Below, in pieces: positions 1 to 9,521 of a stretch of DNA of 64,000 bases; position 1 is the stretch's first letter; each line of letters begins with the position of its first letter. This DNA is from Psychrobacter sp. I-STPA6b. GTDB taxonomy: Bacteria > Pseudomonadota > Gammaproteobacteria > Pseudomonadales > Moraxellaceae. Where the stretch lies: contig NZ_VEWM01000122.1 in assembly GCF_020662265.1 (NCBI RefSeq), positions 234,512 to 298,511 of the forward strand. Direction: 5' to 3'. Made by a program: the position numbers and the translations under genes. Below the pieces are notes generated by a model. The model saw only the letters and a program-made list of their open reading frames with translations. It was not told where the DNA came from and ran no database searches.

Positions 1-2
1 GG

Positions 3-1289
3 TATGCCATACCAGCCGAGATAGTCGTAGACCCTATGTTTGTGGTTGACTCTTTTGCCCAGTTTAACATGGTTGTGATTTTAGTATCATCACTGGCTTG
101 TTTTACCTTATCTTATGCTTATTTTGAGTCATTCAAAGATAAAAAAGAAGAGCTGTATTTATTGATGCTACTCTCTACTATTGGCGCAATGTTGATGGTG
201 TGTGCGCATAATCTTGCCTCATTCTTTATCAGCTTAGAGTTATTGTCCGTGCCATTATATGGCATGCTGGCATATGCTTTTATGCGCAATCAATCGTTAG
301 AGTCGGGTTTAAAGTATCTGGTTTTATCAGCAACTGCCTCTGCGACATTATTGATGGGTATGGCATTTGTGTATGCGGAAGTGGGTACATTAGACTTTAA
401 AGAAATCAGTGTTGCTATGCATTATGTACTAGAGTCACCATTGATGATTCTGGGTGCTACTATGATGTTATTTGCCATCGCTTTCAAGTTATCTGCTGCC
501 CCTTTCCATACATGGACACCTGACGTCTATGAGGGTGCACCAGCGCCAATTGCGACATATCTGGCATCTGTGAGTAAAGTGGCCATGATGGGATTAGCCA
601 TTCGTTTCTTAATTGATACAGCCGCCTTAGCAATTGAAAGTTTGCAAATGCTAATGATGGTTATTGCAACGTTATCAATATTGGTAGGTAACTTATTGGC
701 AGTTCGTCAAAATAATTTAAAGCGTCTGCTAGGTTACTCTTCAATTGCTCATATGGGATATGTGCTGGTAGTGGTTGTTAGTATTGGTGCTGCTGCTGAA
801 GTTGTCAGTAATATGTATATGGCAATGTATGCACTGACGTCGATTGGCTCTTTTGGCGTAATTACATTAATGTCAAGCCCTTATCAAGATGCAGGTGAGG
901 CTGATAAACTCAGTTATTATCAAGGCTTATTCTGGCGTCGACCAGTGATGACAGGGATGATGACGATTATGTTGCTATCTTTGGCAGGTATCCCATTGAC
1001 AGCAGGGTTCATTACCAAGTTTTTTGCAGTGTTATCAGCTGTTCAGGGGATGCAGTGGTTCTTAGCTGTTATGATTGTTGTTGGTAGTGCTATCGGCTTA
1101 TACTATTATCTACGTGTATTACTGACAATGTATAAACGCCCTCATGGTAATATTAAATTTGATGCGATGCCTCATTGGGGCGCTCAAGTTGGTGGCATCA
1201 TGATTATGATAGTAACTTTAGTGGTGATTTATTTTGGTATATTACCAAATGACTTGATTATATGGTCGGAGCAGGCACGGATTTGGTAA
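3..1289 (+). CDS. nuoN: NADH-quinone oxidoreductase subunit N, 5' end outside window
   Basis: This is a proton-pumping membrane subunit of respiratory complex I, which passes electrons from NADH to ubiquinone in the inner membrane. The reading frame is open from base 3, before the first in-window ATG at 36, so the gene begins outside the window. The protein is hydrophobic throughout and contains the family motif PFHTWTPDVYEGAP about 145 residues after base 36, followed by a conserved KRLLGYSSIAHMGY stretch. The visible 428 codons fit a family of roughly 480-500 residues. It is probably the last gene of a nuo operon, because a hairpin terminator follows at 1340. Confidence 0.95.
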   Translation, partial: YAIPAEIVVDPMFVVDSFAQFNMVVILVSSLACFTLSYAYFESFKDKKEELYLLMLLSTIGAMLMVCAHNLASFFISLELLSVPLYGMLAYAFMRNQSLESGLKYLVLSATASATLLMGMAFVYAEVGTLDFKEISVAMHYVLESPLMILGATMMLFAIAFKLSAAPFHTWTPDVYEGAPAPIATYLASVSKVAMMGLAIRFLIDTAALAIESLQMLMMVIATLSILVGNLLAVRQNNLKRLLGYSSIAHMGYVLVVVVSIGAAAEVVSNMYMAMYALTSIGSFGVITLMSSPYQDAGEADKLSYYQGLFWRRPVMTGMMTIMLLSLAGIPLTAGFITKFFAVLSAVQGMQWFLAVMIVVGSAIGLYYYLRVLLTMYKRPHGNIKFDAMPHWGAQVGGIMIMIVTLVVIYFGILPNDLIIWSEQARIW

Positions 1290-1339
1290 TCTAAAAAGAA
1301 ATAACTGTATAGACTGTAAAAGGTTGTTTGAGCATATAT

Positions 1340-1376
1340 AGGTGTTGGGTTTATGTTAAACTTAACACCTATTTTT
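1340..1376 (+). terminator. Terminator after nuoN
   Basis: An inverted repeat with 14-nt arms (1340-1353 and 1357-1370, with G-T wobbles and a 3-nt loop) is followed by ATTTTT. It lies 50 nt after the nuoN stop and probably ends the nuo transcript. Confidence 0.7.
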
Positions 1377-1448
1377 ATATAAAAATAGGCTGAATTTTGC
1401 TATAAATATGAACATTGATAATAGTTATTAGCCTATGAGTAAGTATTT

Positions 1449-2312
1449 ATGAGTAATAATATTGTGCCGGTACGGGTATTGAGCAAGACAACATGGACAC
1501 CAAAGCTATTTAGCTTTCGGGTGACACGTCCTAGTAGCTTTAAGTTTACAGCAGGTCAGTTTGTACGTTTGGGTGTCAATCCCAGTCAGCTTACCTACTA
1601 TAGACAACTGAAGCTGTGTAACCAGCTAGCTGGTTATGACCCTGCTTCTAATTTACAAAGTATGACATGGCTACCTGCAAATACAGATATTTTTCGAGCC
1701 TACTCGATTGTTTCATCGCCTTATGATGAAGAGATAGAGTTTTTTTCTATTGTGATTGCTGATGGTGCATTTACCTCACAGCTCCAGCATTTACAAGTTG
1801 GTGATGAATTGCTTTTAAATACCACACCTTTTGGATTTTTGACATTGGCACGTTATCAAAAACCATTACCAAAGGATTTATGGTTATTGGCAACAGGAAC
1901 AGGTGTTGCGCCTTTTCTATCTATGTTACAAGATTTGCAAACATGGCAGGATTATGAACATATTGTTTTGGCATACAGTGCAAGAACATGTGCAGAGCTT
2001 GCTTATCTTGAAAAAATTGGGCGACTAGTTGAAGAGTTTGCTCAGTTAGTAGAGAGTCCTGCAACATTTACTTTTGTACCAATTGTGACACGTGAAGAAA
2101 TGGCAGGTGCATTAGCAGAACGTTTGCCTAAGCTTTTATTAAGTGGTGAGTTAGAAAAGCAGGTTGGTATGAAGTTATTGCCTGAAAGCTCTCATGTTAT
2201 GCTTTGTGGAAACCCACAGATGGTTGATGATACAAAAGAAGCCTTGAAGCAGATGGGGCTAACCATGAATCGACGTGGTGAGGGCAATATTGCAGTAGAA
2301 AACTATTGGTAG
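1449..2312 (+). CDS. fpr: Ferredoxin--NADP(+) reductase
   Basis: This flavoprotein exchanges electrons between NADPH and ferredoxin or flavodoxin in the cytoplasm. The N-terminal FAD-binding barrel contains AGQFVRLGV and RAYSIVSSP. The NADP-binding domain has LLATGTGVAPFLSML and SHVMLCGNPQMV, and the protein ends in the family-typical aromatic ENYW. At 287 residues it is longer than the roughly 250-260 usual for bacterial Fpr. The extra length lies between residues about 45 and 85, where E. coli Fpr has only a short loop. It stands alone between a terminator and a convergent gene. The family call is secure; the role of the insertion is unknown. Confidence 0.9.
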   Translation: MSNNIVPVRVLSKTTWTPKLFSFRVTRPSSFKFTAGQFVRLGVNPSQLTYYRQLKLCNQLAGYDPASNLQSMTWLPANTDIFRAYSIVSSPYDEEIEFFSIVIADGAFTSQLQHLQVGDELLLNTTPFGFLTLARYQKPLPKDLWLLATGTGVAPFLSMLQDLQTWQDYEHIVLAYSARTCAELAYLEKIGRLVEEFAQLVESPATFTFVPIVTREEMAGALAERLPKLLLSGELEKQVGMKLLPESSHVMLCGNPQMVDDTKEALKQMGLTMNRRGEGNIAVENYW

Positions 2313-2366
2313 TTCAGTCTAGGGTGTTGGGATAAGGAAGGATTAATTAAGTTTGCTTAATGGTGA

Positions 2367-2417
2367 AGTGTAGGAAACAATAAGGCATCAAAGGAAAGAC
2401 ACCTTGATTCCTACACT
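2367..2417. repeat. Inverted repeat between convergent genes
   Basis: Perfect 10-nt arms (AGTGTAGGAA at 2367-2376, TTCCTACACT at 2408-2417) enclose 31 nt that can form a smaller internal hairpin. It lies between the 3' ends of fpr and the unknown minus-strand gene. There is no T-tract on either side, so it may be a transcript-end structure that is not an ordinary intrinsic terminator. Confidence 0.5.
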
Positions 2418-2438
2418 CAGTTATACTGACAGCTTATT

Positions 2439-3179
2439 TTATTCCATGCTAGGGCTGGTTGCATCACTAACTGGTTGGATAGGACCGTCCATCAGTTCTG
2501 GTTGATCAGCTGGGGTGACAATGTCTTCGCCGCTGCTATTAATAAACAAGTTTTTAATTTTAACTTGTGACTTTAGTACTAGTTGTTCTTCTTCCACAAC
2601 ACCATAATTCACATGAAACTTATGTAAAGTACTCATGATTTTTTCATTTTTCTTTAACCAGCGATGTATATCTAAGTAAATGATATTATCTTTGGGACGG
2701 GCGATATTGATATAACTTAGAATAAAGCCAAGAGGGTCTTTTTTAAGGATTCGATGATAAAACCAGATGACAGCTTTAATTCCTTGTAGTTTTAAAAATG
2801 ACTGACAGCGTAGTTTTAGTACATCGGTATAGGTCTTTTGCGCAAAAACAAAGCGTTGTACATTGTTATCAATCTGCACATGTACCAGACCAAAGTTACC
2901 AGCAACTTCTGCATAGATGCCAGCGACTTCAATTGTACAAAACAGGCGAAACCAGTCATCGTGTAACTCAACTCGCAGCTCTAAAATAGCGTCCACATTA
3001 TTGGTTACGAATTTTTTGAGTGCATCATTGATATATTGTTGATTCACAGGTAAAGCAAACTCATCATCAACTATATCGGAGGCTTTATCCATCAAGTTTT
3101 TTGCTGTTGAGGCAATGTGATACCATGTTTCACTCAGGCTATCTGAGACAGTATCGATAAATGGCTGTGATTCTTGCAC
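2439..3179 (-). CDS. Unknown protein, about 246 residues
   Basis: I do not recognise a family. The frame can be extended to a TTG at 3221, but a GTG at 3179 has a good ribosome site (AGAAGGA, 8 nt spacing) and is preferred. The protein is soluble, with no signal peptide or clear membrane segment. The N-terminal third looks helical, with an FALPVNQQYINDALKKF stretch. A central mixed alpha/beta region follows (ELRVELHDDWFRLFCTIEV), then basic helices, and the last 30 residues are acidic and proline-rich, probably disordered. It converges on fpr and is divergent from the TonB-like gene. Codon use looks like its neighbours. Probably a real lineage-conserved gene of unknown function. Confidence 0.6.
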   Translation of the reverse strand: MQESQPFIDTVSDSLSETWYHIASTAKNLMDKASDIVDDEFALPVNQQYINDALKKFVTNNVDAILELRVELHDDWFRLFCTIEVAGIYAEVAGNFGLVHVQIDNNVQRFVFAQKTYTDVLKLRCQSFLKLQGIKAVIWFYHRILKKDPLGFILSYINIARPKDNIIYLDIHRWLKKNEKIMSTLHKFHVNYGVVEEEQLVLKSQVKIKNLFINSSGEDIVTPADQPELMDGPIQPVSDATSPSME

Positions 3180-3416
3180 AGATTTAATCCTTCTGGTTAA
3201 ACAAACGAACTTAGTGTTCAATGTATGAAGAGTGTGTTTTCAAGTGTTTGCAATGATGCTAACTGAAGTTGTCATGAATGTATAAAATAGTCGCCCATTT
3301 TAACAAAGTTACTCGTCATCTGTGTTAGATTATGTGACATATCAGCGCATCATGGTATCATATGATGTGTCGATAAATCAGCCACAAAACGTGTTTGTAA
3401 GTCAAAGAGATTATTG

Positions 3417-4304
3417 ATGGCTCATATAAAAGATTCCCAAAGTTACCATTTTTCTGCTCAAGCACCACAGCGTGATTTTAGCATGCTGTTTGCAGTTGTC
3501 GTAGCAGTGGTGGTGCATGCTGTCATCATTTGGGGGATTACATTTTCAGATAACATTAGCCCCGCAGATAAAGTACAAGAAGTGGCAACTGTACTGACGC
3601 AAAATATGCAAGAAAATGAAGAGGCTAATTTTATTGCCAATGCTTCACAAGAAGGCGGTGGGCAAGTGAGACAGCAGCTACGCTTGGAGACGACTCAGAT
3701 TAGTCCGATGAGTGATGATGCGATGAATGATACACAAGATATCATCAATCTACAAAAACAGCAGCGTCAACAGCGTTATCAAGATAGCTATCTAAGAACG
3801 ACGCTCAGTTATCGTGAAGTAGAGCAACAAAGTGATAATAAAGAAGAAGATACACACGATGATTTACGAGAGCAGGAGGAAAGATTGCGTCAAGAGATTG
3901 CCACTCTTGAAGCGCAATTGTCACAAAAGCAGCAAGTATTTGCTAAAAAGACAAAAATTGAAACAGTGGATAGTAATGCGACCACACATGGCAAAGCAGC
4001 ACAGTATTTAGAGCGCTTTCGTCAGCATGTAGAAAATGTAGCGACTCAACACTATCCTGCACAGGCACAATTACAAAATATTCATGGTGATGTGCGTTTA
4101 ATGGTTATTATTAGTAGTGATGGTACAGTCAAAGCCATTCGTTTATTAGAATCTTCGGGTTCAACGATTTTAGATGAAGCCGCTAAAAAGTCAGTACGTC
4201 AATCTGCACCTTTCGGTAAGTTTACCGATGATATGAGTGATATAGTAGAGTTGCGTATCATTAGGACATGGCGATACTCAGATAGTATTCAGGTAACTTA
4301 TTAG
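3417..4304 (+). CDS. TonB-family energy-transducer-like protein
   Basis: The protein has TonB layout: a short cytoplasmic N-terminus, one membrane helix (residues about 24-43), a long polar periplasmic stretch with a predicted coiled coil rich in E and Q (about 125-180), and a C-terminal TonB domain (about 205-290) with GDVRLMVIISSDGTVKAIRL and a final RTWRYS. Such proteins transmit proton-motive force from ExbB/ExbD to outer-membrane receptors. The linker is Gln/Glu-rich and not the Pro/Lys-rich spacer of classical TonB, and no exbBD genes are adjacent, so a TolA-like or other envelope role is possible. The ATG at 3417 is preferred to the TTG at 3414. Confidence 0.8.
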   Translation: MAHIKDSQSYHFSAQAPQRDFSMLFAVVVAVVVHAVIIWGITFSDNISPADKVQEVATVLTQNMQENEEANFIANASQEGGGQVRQQLRLETTQISPMSDDAMNDTQDIINLQKQQRQQRYQDSYLRTTLSYREVEQQSDNKEEDTHDDLREQEERLRQEIATLEAQLSQKQQVFAKKTKIETVDSNATTHGKAAQYLERFRQHVENVATQHYPAQAQLQNIHGDVRLMVIISSDGTVKAIRLLESSGSTILDEAAKKSVRQSAPFGKFTDDMSDIVELRIIRTWRYSDSIQVTY

Positions 4305-4336
4305 TTAGTAGCGTTGAGCTTATGTCATTATAGTTA

Positions 4337-4376
4337 TAAAAAAATGGCTTAGGGTTTTATTCTCTAAGCCATTTTT
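4337..4376. terminator. Bidirectional terminator
   Basis: A stem with arms AAAATGGCTTAG and CTAAGCCATTTTT, flanked by A and T runs, sits between the convergent TonB-like gene and the MipA-like gene and can serve both. Confidence 0.85.
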
Positions 4377-4399
4377 ACAGCTGTTTTAGGAATGGATTT

Positions 4400-5206
4400 T
4401 TAAAAATTATACAATAAACCGATGGTTGTTTTTGCTTCTGTGCGATTTTTTACCATTGGGCTGTCATACTGTGCATCTGGTAGATAGGTGAAGCTTTGAT
4501 TCGCAAATCCAGCAAAATGCTCATTAATTTCGTAACGGGCACTTAAGTTAACATAAGGGCGGAAGCTTTGTTTAGCTTGATAAGCATCAACGCCTGAGCG
4601 TTTTGCCTCTTGTTCACTTACTCCATAATAGTAGTTGCTATAGTTTTTATCATACCACTCAAATCCTACACTCGGATATGCTGTAAAGTTATCACGACTG
4701 TACTTTGCCACATAGTTAATCCGACCCATATTGCCATCGCTATTTCCACTGACATCATGGGCGGCTTGTATACGAAAACCGCCAATTGGAGTAGTGTGTA
4801 AGTATTCTGCACCTACAACAATACTTCGTTTACGTTCATCAAGCTGTGCCAAATTACCTTTAGCATCATCTGGATTAAACGGTGTGCCATTTAGCTGGGC
4901 ATAGGCGGAAATTCGTTTGTTATTATCTTTTGTAAGATAAGCACCAATTTGATTTCCACGCGCATACACACGATTATTATCATAAAATAGGCTGGGTAAA
5001 ATATGAACCTGTGTATCCTTTGTATCATAGACAGAGCGAGTCATGACAGCATTAATACCCACACTCAGTTTTGCTTCTGGATCTGCTGTTAATGGCTTCG
5101 TCTCAGCCATGACAGTATGGCTGCAGCCAATGGCAACTAGAGCAAGCAACGTGCGATGATATATCATAGGTATATGAGTGGTTCGTTGGAGAGATGATAA
5201 AAGCAT
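4400..5206 (-). CDS. MipA/OmpV-family outer-membrane protein
   Basis: A beta-barrel protein of the MipA/OmpV family. A signal peptide is visible (MIYHRTLLALVAIGCSHTVMA, with cleavage probably before ETKP). The mature chain alternates polar and aromatic residues as in barrel strands and ends in phenylalanine (GLLYNF), as outer-membrane proteins do. The family hallmark near YYGVSEQEAKRSGVDAY is present. E. coli MipA is thought to scaffold murein synthase with lytic transglycosylase; other members are osmotic-stress or antigenic proteins, so the role here is uncertain. The ATG at 5167 would give a standard-length signal peptide; neither start has a strong ribosome site. Confidence 0.8.
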   Translation of the reverse strand: MLLSSLQRTTHIPMIYHRTLLALVAIGCSHTVMAETKPLTADPEAKLSVGINAVMTRSVYDTKDTQVHILPSLFYDNNRVYARGNQIGAYLTKDNNKRISAYAQLNGTPFNPDDAKGNLAQLDERKRSIVVGAEYLHTTPIGGFRIQAAHDVSGNSDGNMGRINYVAKYSRDNFTAYPSVGFEWYDKNYSNYYYGVSEQEAKRSGVDAYQAKQSFRPYVNLSARYEINEHFAGFANQSFTYLPDAQYDSPMVKNRTEAKTTIGLLYNF

Positions 5207-5263
5207 GAGAGTCTCACATATAGAGTTGATATGAAATGTATATGGGATATTTTAGTTTGTTAA

Positions 5264-5995
5264 TTAGCTCAAGTGTAATGCTATCTGCTGATGAATGTCT
5301 AGCCAAATCCAGAAAAAACTTATCGTACATAGACAAATGATGCTCCAAGGTAGGATGACTGAAAGTACTTTGGATTTTAAATGTGATAAGGCTATTGAAC
5401 CTCCAATTACGGCACCTGTTAATGCACCTCCAATATGCCCTGCGTTGTCTATACCAGGAATCGCAAATCCATAGACCAGATTAATTGCCATAATAATTGC
5501 CAAGCTTTTCATATTAAGTTGAATACCATTGACTGTCATTTTTAATAATGCGGCAACTAACAAAGCACCACCAATACCCATAATGCCACCTGAAGCACCT
5601 GCAGATATTGCCGGTAGAGTGGTACTGCCATCTAGTAGAGACTGCCAACCTAAATAGTTATTTAGCAAGTTGCCACCCACTGCTGATAATAAGAAAATAA
5701 TAAGAAACTTAATATGACCAAACATTGGCTCAGCAACTTGTCCAAAAAAATACATGGCAAAGGCATTAAATAGTAAGTGCATCAAACCAATATGTAAAAA
5801 GGCACTACTGAATAGTCGCCATGGCTCATAGCCCATACTGAGAGGGAGAACATTTGCACCCCATTTAATAAGATCTTGTGAGGAAGGATTATCGATATTA
5901 ACACCAGTTAGGGCTTGGATAATAAAGAGTAGTACTATTGAAATTAGCAATAAAGTTGTAACTGGAGCGAATTTTAATAAACTTTGTATTTTCAT
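5264..5995 (-). CDS. Rhomboid-family intramembrane serine protease
   Basis: A polytopic inner-membrane protease that cleaves membrane helices of its substrates. The sequence shows about six hydrophobic segments. The HxxxN motif is in the second (HLLFNAFAMYFFG), the nucleophile Ser in GASGG (residues about 132-136), and the catalytic His in NAGHIGGALTG (about 186). Length (243) and order fit the GlpG/rhomboid core without an N-terminal cytoplasmic domain. The substrate cannot be told from sequence. It is on the same strand as, and downstream of, the lld genes, but a terminator-like hairpin at 6188-6245 separates them. Confidence 0.9.
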   Translation of the reverse strand: MKIQSLLKFAPVTTLLLISIVLLFIIQALTGVNIDNPSSQDLIKWGANVLPLSMGYEPWRLFSSAFLHIGLMHLLFNAFAMYFFGQVAEPMFGHIKFLIIFLLSAVGGNLLNNYLGWQSLLDGSTTLPAISAGASGGIMGIGGALLVAALLKMTVNGIQLNMKSLAIIMAINLVYGFAIPGIDNAGHIGGALTGAVIGGSIALSHLKSKVLSVILPWSIICLCTISFFWIWLDIHQQIALHLS

Positions 5996-6334
5996 AACGG
6001 TCTTTAACTAGATGTTAGGCATAGAGTGAGAATGGTGACATGGTTGTAGTATCAACTTAATTTTCTTCCTTTGCTTTTAGCTAGCTAGATGGTTTATACC
6101 GTTGATAGGTATCATCCAGTCGTATGGAGTGAGAATTAATTGACCATCATGTCGTCGTCCTTTTGACTATAATGAAGGTGGAGTAATAAAAAACCACCTT
6201 TTGTATCTATATCATAAAATATATAACAAAAGGTGGTGGTTTTTTGACGACTTGCCCTAGATTAGATAAGAGCATACCTCATGCCTATGCAATGATGCTC
6301 ATACTATGCAAGATAACTTGGTCCCAGTACACTT
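5996..6334. other. Intergenic region, rhomboid to lldD
   Basis: 339 nt without a supported gene. It holds the lldD terminator hairpin (6188-6245) and must also contain the promoter for the rhomboid gene, in the AT-rich 6000-6180 part. I see no other structure. Confidence 0.5.
6188..6245 (-). terminator. Terminator after lldD
   Basis: Perfect 12-nt arms ACCACCTTTTGT (6193-6204) and ACAAAAGGTGGT (6226-6237), with A/T runs on both outer sides. On the minus strand it follows lldD by about 90 nt and ends in a T-run. Confidence 0.8.
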
Positions 6335-7546
6335 TTAACCCCAATGCATCGGTGCAATATGAGGATTAGATGCTTTTAAATGCTCAAATGTACCTTTAAC
6401 AAGGATGTCATCAGTAACTGTATGAATGTCTGTATGACCACAAAATGCCATGGTGACATCACATTCTTTGTAGATAATCTCTAATGCACGGCGAACACCA
6501 TCTTCACCATATGCACCTAGACCATACAAGAATGAGCGCCCAATCATTGTACCTTTTGCACCCATTGCGATGGCTTTTAGTACATCTTGTCCAGAGCGGA
6601 TACCACTATCAAGCCAAATTTCAATATTACTGTTTTCTGCTTGGATGGCTTGTACAATATCGGGTAGGGCAGCAATAGAAGAAGGTGCGCCGTCAAGTTG
6701 GCGACCACCGTGGTTAGATACAATTAATGCATCTGCGCCACTACGTGCAGCTAAGATGGCATCTTCTGGCTCCATGATACCTTTAATAATCAGTTTGCCA
6801 CCCCATAGCTCTTTGATTTGTGCAACATCATCCCAGCTTAATCCTGGATCAAATTGTTCAGCTGTCCAAGAAGATAAAGAGGATAAATCCCCAACACCTT
6901 TAGCATGACCGACAATGTTTCCAAATGTATGGCGTTTTGTGCCAAGCATGTTCATGCACCATTCAGGCTTGGTCATTAAGTTGAGAATATTTTTAAGTGT
7001 TGGTTTTGGTGGTGCAGACAGACCATTTTTAATGTCTTTATGGCGTTGTCCAAGTACTTGTAGGTCAGCTGTCAGAATCAGAGCTGAACAGTTGGCTGCT
7101 TTGGCACGATTGATAAGATTATGCATAAACTCTTTATCGCGCATCACATATAGCTGAAACCAAAAAGGACTACTGGTATTTTCAGCGACATCTTCAATTG
7201 AGCAAATACTCATGGTAGATAGTGAAAAAGGGATACCAAACTTTTCTGCCGCGCGAGCTGCGTGGATTTCACCATCTGCCCACATCATGCCAGTAAATCC
7301 AGTAGGTGCGATAGCAACTGGCATCTTCACATCTTGTCCAATCATCTTGGTAGCAAGGCTGCGTCCTTCCATATCAACAAGCACTCTTTGACGCAACTTG
7401 ATACGGTCAAAGTCAGTTTCATTATTGCGGTAGGTTGTTTGTGTCCATGATCCAGAGTCGACATAGTCATAGAACATACGCGGTACTTTGCGTTCAGCTA
7501 CTTGGCGTAGATCTTCAATCTCTGTAATTTTTGTTAAGTCTTTCAT
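6335..7546 (-). CDS. lldD: L-lactate dehydrogenase (FMN-dependent)
   Basis: Membrane-associated flavoenzyme that oxidises L-lactate to pyruvate and feeds electrons to quinone. It is a single TIM barrel of the alpha-hydroxy-acid oxidase family. The FMN/substrate signature SNHGGRQLDG is present, with the catalytic His, as are the substrate Arg region WLDSGIRSGQDVLKA and the phosphate-binding GAKGTMIGR. Length 403 matches E. coli LldD (396). A good ribosome site (AAAGGTAG) precedes the ATG. It lies 220 nt downstream of the lactate permease gene on the same strand. No lldR-type regulator is nearby, so control must come from elsewhere. Another alpha-hydroxy acid substrate is possible but less likely given the permease. 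Confidence 0.92.
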   Translation of the reverse strand: MKDLTKITEIEDLRQVAERKVPRMFYDYVDSGSWTQTTYRNNETDFDRIKLRQRVLVDMEGRSLATKMIGQDVKMPVAIAPTGFTGMMWADGEIHAARAAEKFGIPFSLSTMSICSIEDVAENTSSPFWFQLYVMRDKEFMHNLINRAKAANCSALILTADLQVLGQRHKDIKNGLSAPPKPTLKNILNLMTKPEWCMNMLGTKRHTFGNIVGHAKGVGDLSSLSSWTAEQFDPGLSWDDVAQIKELWGGKLIIKGIMEPEDAILAARSGADALIVSNHGGRQLDGAPSSIAALPDIVQAIQAENSNIEIWLDSGIRSGQDVLKAIAMGAKGTMIGRSFLYGLGAYGEDGVRRALEIIYKECDVTMAFCGHTDIHTVTDDILVKGTFEHLKASNPHIAPMHWG

Positions 7547-7766
7547 AATACTACCTTTATTTATGACATAAAGCCTGTGTCACATGATGACACAGACTTA
7601 AAGAAGCAATGCAATGGATGAGCAAAGTAAGGTTATGGAATGCCTTCTTATATTCTAATACCATATTAACGAATATTCATGTACTATCTGAACTATTTCA
7701 GTAAAGTAAGGTAAATTAAAATAGGGTTTGTCAAACTTTGCTCATTAATACACATAAGAAATACAG

Positions 7767-9521
7767 TTAGGCTGCTTTTTTACCACTAATGCTCATGACA
7801 GTAAAGAATACTAGAGGCCAAATAATGGCTAATGCCCACCAGAGCATATTACCAAAGATTAATGCCATGCCAATAAAGCCAGCCTGTACTACATAATAAA
7901 TCATTGCCAGTAGTGTCTTACGGATGACATAGCCTTCTTTATTAATCAAGCCAACGACCGCACAAGCTGCTACAACGTTATGTACAGAAACCATATTTCC
8001 TGCTGCACCACCAATGGCTTGTAGAGCCACAACTTGCGCGGCTAAATTAGTATCTAGACCAATCTGTCCAGCGGTTGACCATTGGAAGTAAGAGAACATC
8101 ATATTACTAATGGTATTAGAGCCAGCAATAAATGCACCCATTGCACCAATCCAAGGTGATACTAATGGCCATGCACCATGGAACGCATTGGCAGCACTTT
8201 CAGCAAGCAAAATAGGCATAGCAGGTAGAGATGTTGCCACTTCAGTAGCTGAACCTGAGTTGATAAATACTTGCACCATAGGAACAGAGAACAACAAGGC
8301 AGGTGCTGCCGCAATCATGGTCTTGGCTGAATTTGACCAGCTGCGTTTGACAGCAGAGCTATTCATACTAAAGAGCCAGATACATAGTAGTGAGGTAATG
8401 ATTAAAATAGTACCAGGTGAGTATGCCAGCTGAATCTTACTAGAAATAGAAGTACCGAACAGGTTGGCAAACTTAATGGTTGTCATATCACCTACTAAGA
8501 AAGCTTTTAGAGGAGCAACCACACGAGTAATAATTAATAGCACAATCACAATGATATAAGGTGAAAAGGCACGAATAATTGAAAAACGAGGTGCAACGCT
8601 GTCATCAAATTTCTCTTCAGCCAATGTACCTAGCCAAGCTGGATCCCAGTCAGAACGAGGTGCGAAATCAAAAGTTTCTTTTGGTACTAAAAATCCAGCT
8701 TTGGCAGCAGGTAGTACAATTAATAAACCAATGAAACCACCAACTAATGATGGAAACTCAGGACCTAAATATTTTGCTACTAAGAAGTAAGGAACAGTAA
8801 AGGCAAGACCTGCAAAAATAGCAAATGGCCATGCTTTTAAACCTTCAACAAATGAACGCTTTTCACCAAAGAAGCGAGTTAAGAAAGCACTAAGAATTAG
8901 CGGGATTAGAAATCCGATCAGAGCATGTAGAAGCCCGACATTTGCTGTGATTTGTAGTAGATACTGCTCTACTGTGCTTGGAGTAATGGCTTGAACGATA
9001 TCTTCTTTACCACTAATACCAGTATTCACACCCAGTAATAAAGGCGTTCCAACAGCACCAAACGAGACTGGTGTTGATTGAATGATAAGCACTGTCATCA
9101 CACATGCCATTGCAGGGAAACCTAATGCTAGAAGCAACGGTGCGCCCACTGCTGAAGGTGTACCAAATCCTGATGACCCTTCTACTAATGAACAAAATAA
9201 CCAAGCAACAATAATAGCCTGAACACGTCGGTCAGGTGAGATATCCATAAAGCCACGGCGGATGGCAATAATAGCGCCACTTTCTTTAAGTGTGTTTAAC
9301 AGTAAAATAGCGGCAAATACAATAAATAAAATTGTTAATGCAACAATGATACCATTAACAGAAGCAGCGGCAACCTGTGCGCCACTGGCATGCCAAACGA
9401 ATAATGCTAATGCTGCAGTGACTAAGTAGGCAGCACCCATAGCAATTTTTGCTGGTAAACGTAATAAAACCAGCAGTCCTAGTACCACTAAAATTGGGGT
9501 AAGGGCTAAAAAAGTATACAT
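7767..9521 (-). CDS. lldP: L-lactate permease
   Basis: Proton-coupled lactate uptake carrier of the LctP family (family length about 550-590). The chain has 12 or more membrane helices. It contains the conserved VEGSSGFGTPSAVGAPLL and QAIGGAAGNMVSVHNVVAA segments typical of lactate/glycolate permeases. I place the start at the ATG at 9521, because AAGGA lies 6-7 nt upstream of it; the ATG at 9527 would abut that site. It is the first gene of an lldP-lldD pair on the minus strand, so uptake and oxidation of lactate are probably co-transcribed. Confidence 0.93.
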   Translation of the reverse strand: MYTFLALTPILVVLGLLVLLRLPAKIAMGAAYLVTAALALFVWHASGAQVAAASVNGIIVALTILFIVFAAILLLNTLKESGAIIAIRRGFMDISPDRRVQAIIVAWLFCSLVEGSSGFGTPSAVGAPLLLALGFPAMACVMTVLIIQSTPVSFGAVGTPLLLGVNTGISGKEDIVQAITPSTVEQYLLQITANVGLLHALIGFLIPLILSAFLTRFFGEKRSFVEGLKAWPFAIFAGLAFTVPYFLVAKYLGPEFPSLVGGFIGLLIVLPAAKAGFLVPKETFDFAPRSDWDPAWLGTLAEEKFDDSVAPRFSIIRAFSPYIIVIVLLIITRVVAPLKAFLVGDMTTIKFANLFGTSISSKIQLAYSPGTILIITSLLCIWLFSMNSSAVKRSWSNSAKTMIAAAPALLFSVPMVQVFINSGSATEVATSLPAMPILLAESAANAFHGAWPLVSPWIGAMGAFIAGSNTISNMMFSYFQWSTAGQIGLDTNLAAQVVALQAIGGAAGNMVSVHNVVAACAVVGLINKEGYVIRKTLLAMIYYVVQAGFIGMALIFGNMLWWALAIIWPLVFFTVMSISGKKAA

